From assembly GCA_023423975.1 (NCBI GenBank), contig JAFAEO010000043.1:123451-187450 (forward strand): a DNA stretch of 64,000 nt. The letters run 5' to 3'. This document shows positions 63,924 to 64,000 of this stretch, piece by piece. A model generated the notes under the pieces. That model saw only the letters and a program-made list of their open reading frames with translations, made no database searches and had not been told where the DNA came from. The position numbers and the translations under genes are program-made. The first letter of the stretch is position 1. The number at the start of each line of letters is the position of its first letter. The stretch comes from Pseudomonadota bacterium. GTDB lineage: Bacteria; Pseudomonadota; Gammaproteobacteria; Burkholderiales; Burkholderiaceae_B.

Positions 63924-64000
63924 ATGAATAGTTCGGATCACGTTGATACGGAAAACAATTCAAATGAAATGCGTTCAAACCGTTCAAACGATTACGACAA
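63924..64000 (+). CDS. Start of a gene cut by the window edge, probably rluB
   Basis: ATG 63924 follows GGAG at 63909-63912. The first 25 codons read MNSSDHVDTENNSNEMRSNR and on, an Asn/Ser-rich segment with no domain. Pseudouridine synthase RluB commonly follows scpB in this group and often has a low-complexity N-terminus, so rluB is my guess from context only. Confidence 0.5.
   Translation, partial: MNSSDHVDTENNSNEMRSNRSNDYD

Overview
The window looks like a chromosomal segment from a betaproteobacterium of the Alcaligenaceae (Bordetella, Achromobacter, Advenella group). This rests on the cluster gntR-sdhCDAB-sdhE-gltA followed by maeB and odhA-odhB-lpd, two Bug/TctC-type solute receptors, a class I PHA locus and roughly mid-50s G+C. 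An Advenella-like organism is my best guess, but that is inference from gene content and not a database match. Nearly everything is core metabolism. I see no prophage, integrase, transposase, CRISPR array or classical defence island.

Layout. 1-8.9 kb: the 5' two-thirds or less of acnB (cut by the window edge), two small genes, a prpC-prpD methylcitrate operon whose prpB is reduced to a C-terminal remnant, mdh, and a divergent GntR/HutC-type regulator. 9-14 kb: sdhCDAB, sdhE, gltA. 14.3-17 kb (minus strand): doxX-like gene and maeB. 17.6-23.3 kb: odhA, odhB, lpdA. 23.5-26 kb: zapE, trpS. 26.2-34.6 kb: a D-Ala-D-Ala dipeptidase with a complete dipeptide ABC importer (ddpX-ddpABCDF type), then an Atm1-type ABC exporter. 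34.8-38.1 kb: two Bug receptors around a DapA-family aldolase. 38.2-45.5 kb: tex, a DinG/YoaA helicase, bamD, rluD, pgeF. 45.6-48.7 kb: phaC, phaB, phaR. 48.8-58 kb is the most accessory stretch: a FemAB/GNAT-like protein, a COG0523 GTPase, CsbD, a haloacid dehalogenase, a short YadA-like trimeric autotransporter, a small lipoprotein, a tiny membrane protein and a TetR/MFS efflux pair. 58-64 kb: queD-queE, a stand-alone AceE/MdeB-type 2-oxoacid dehydrogenase E1 with a divergent Lrp regulator, initiator tRNA-Met, scpB and the start of what is probably rluB.

How it fits together. Aconitase, malate dehydrogenase, succinate dehydrogenase, citrate synthase, 2-oxoglutarate dehydrogenase and malic enzyme lie within 23 kb, so most of the TCA cycle is in one neighbourhood. 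An 18-bp perfect palindrome directly upstream of a consensus acnB promoter shares its 12-bp core (TCTTATATAAGA) with a site between mdh and the GntR gene. I infer that this GntR protein is a local TCA-cycle regulator that recognises that core. This is the strongest regulatory signal in the window. The truncated prpB and the orphan E1 (possibly acting on 2-oxobutyrate, a source of propionyl-CoA) both bear on propionyl-CoA metabolism. Intrinsic terminators or terminator-like hairpins separate most units, and two weak ones lie inside operons (sdhE/gltA and odhB/lpdA).
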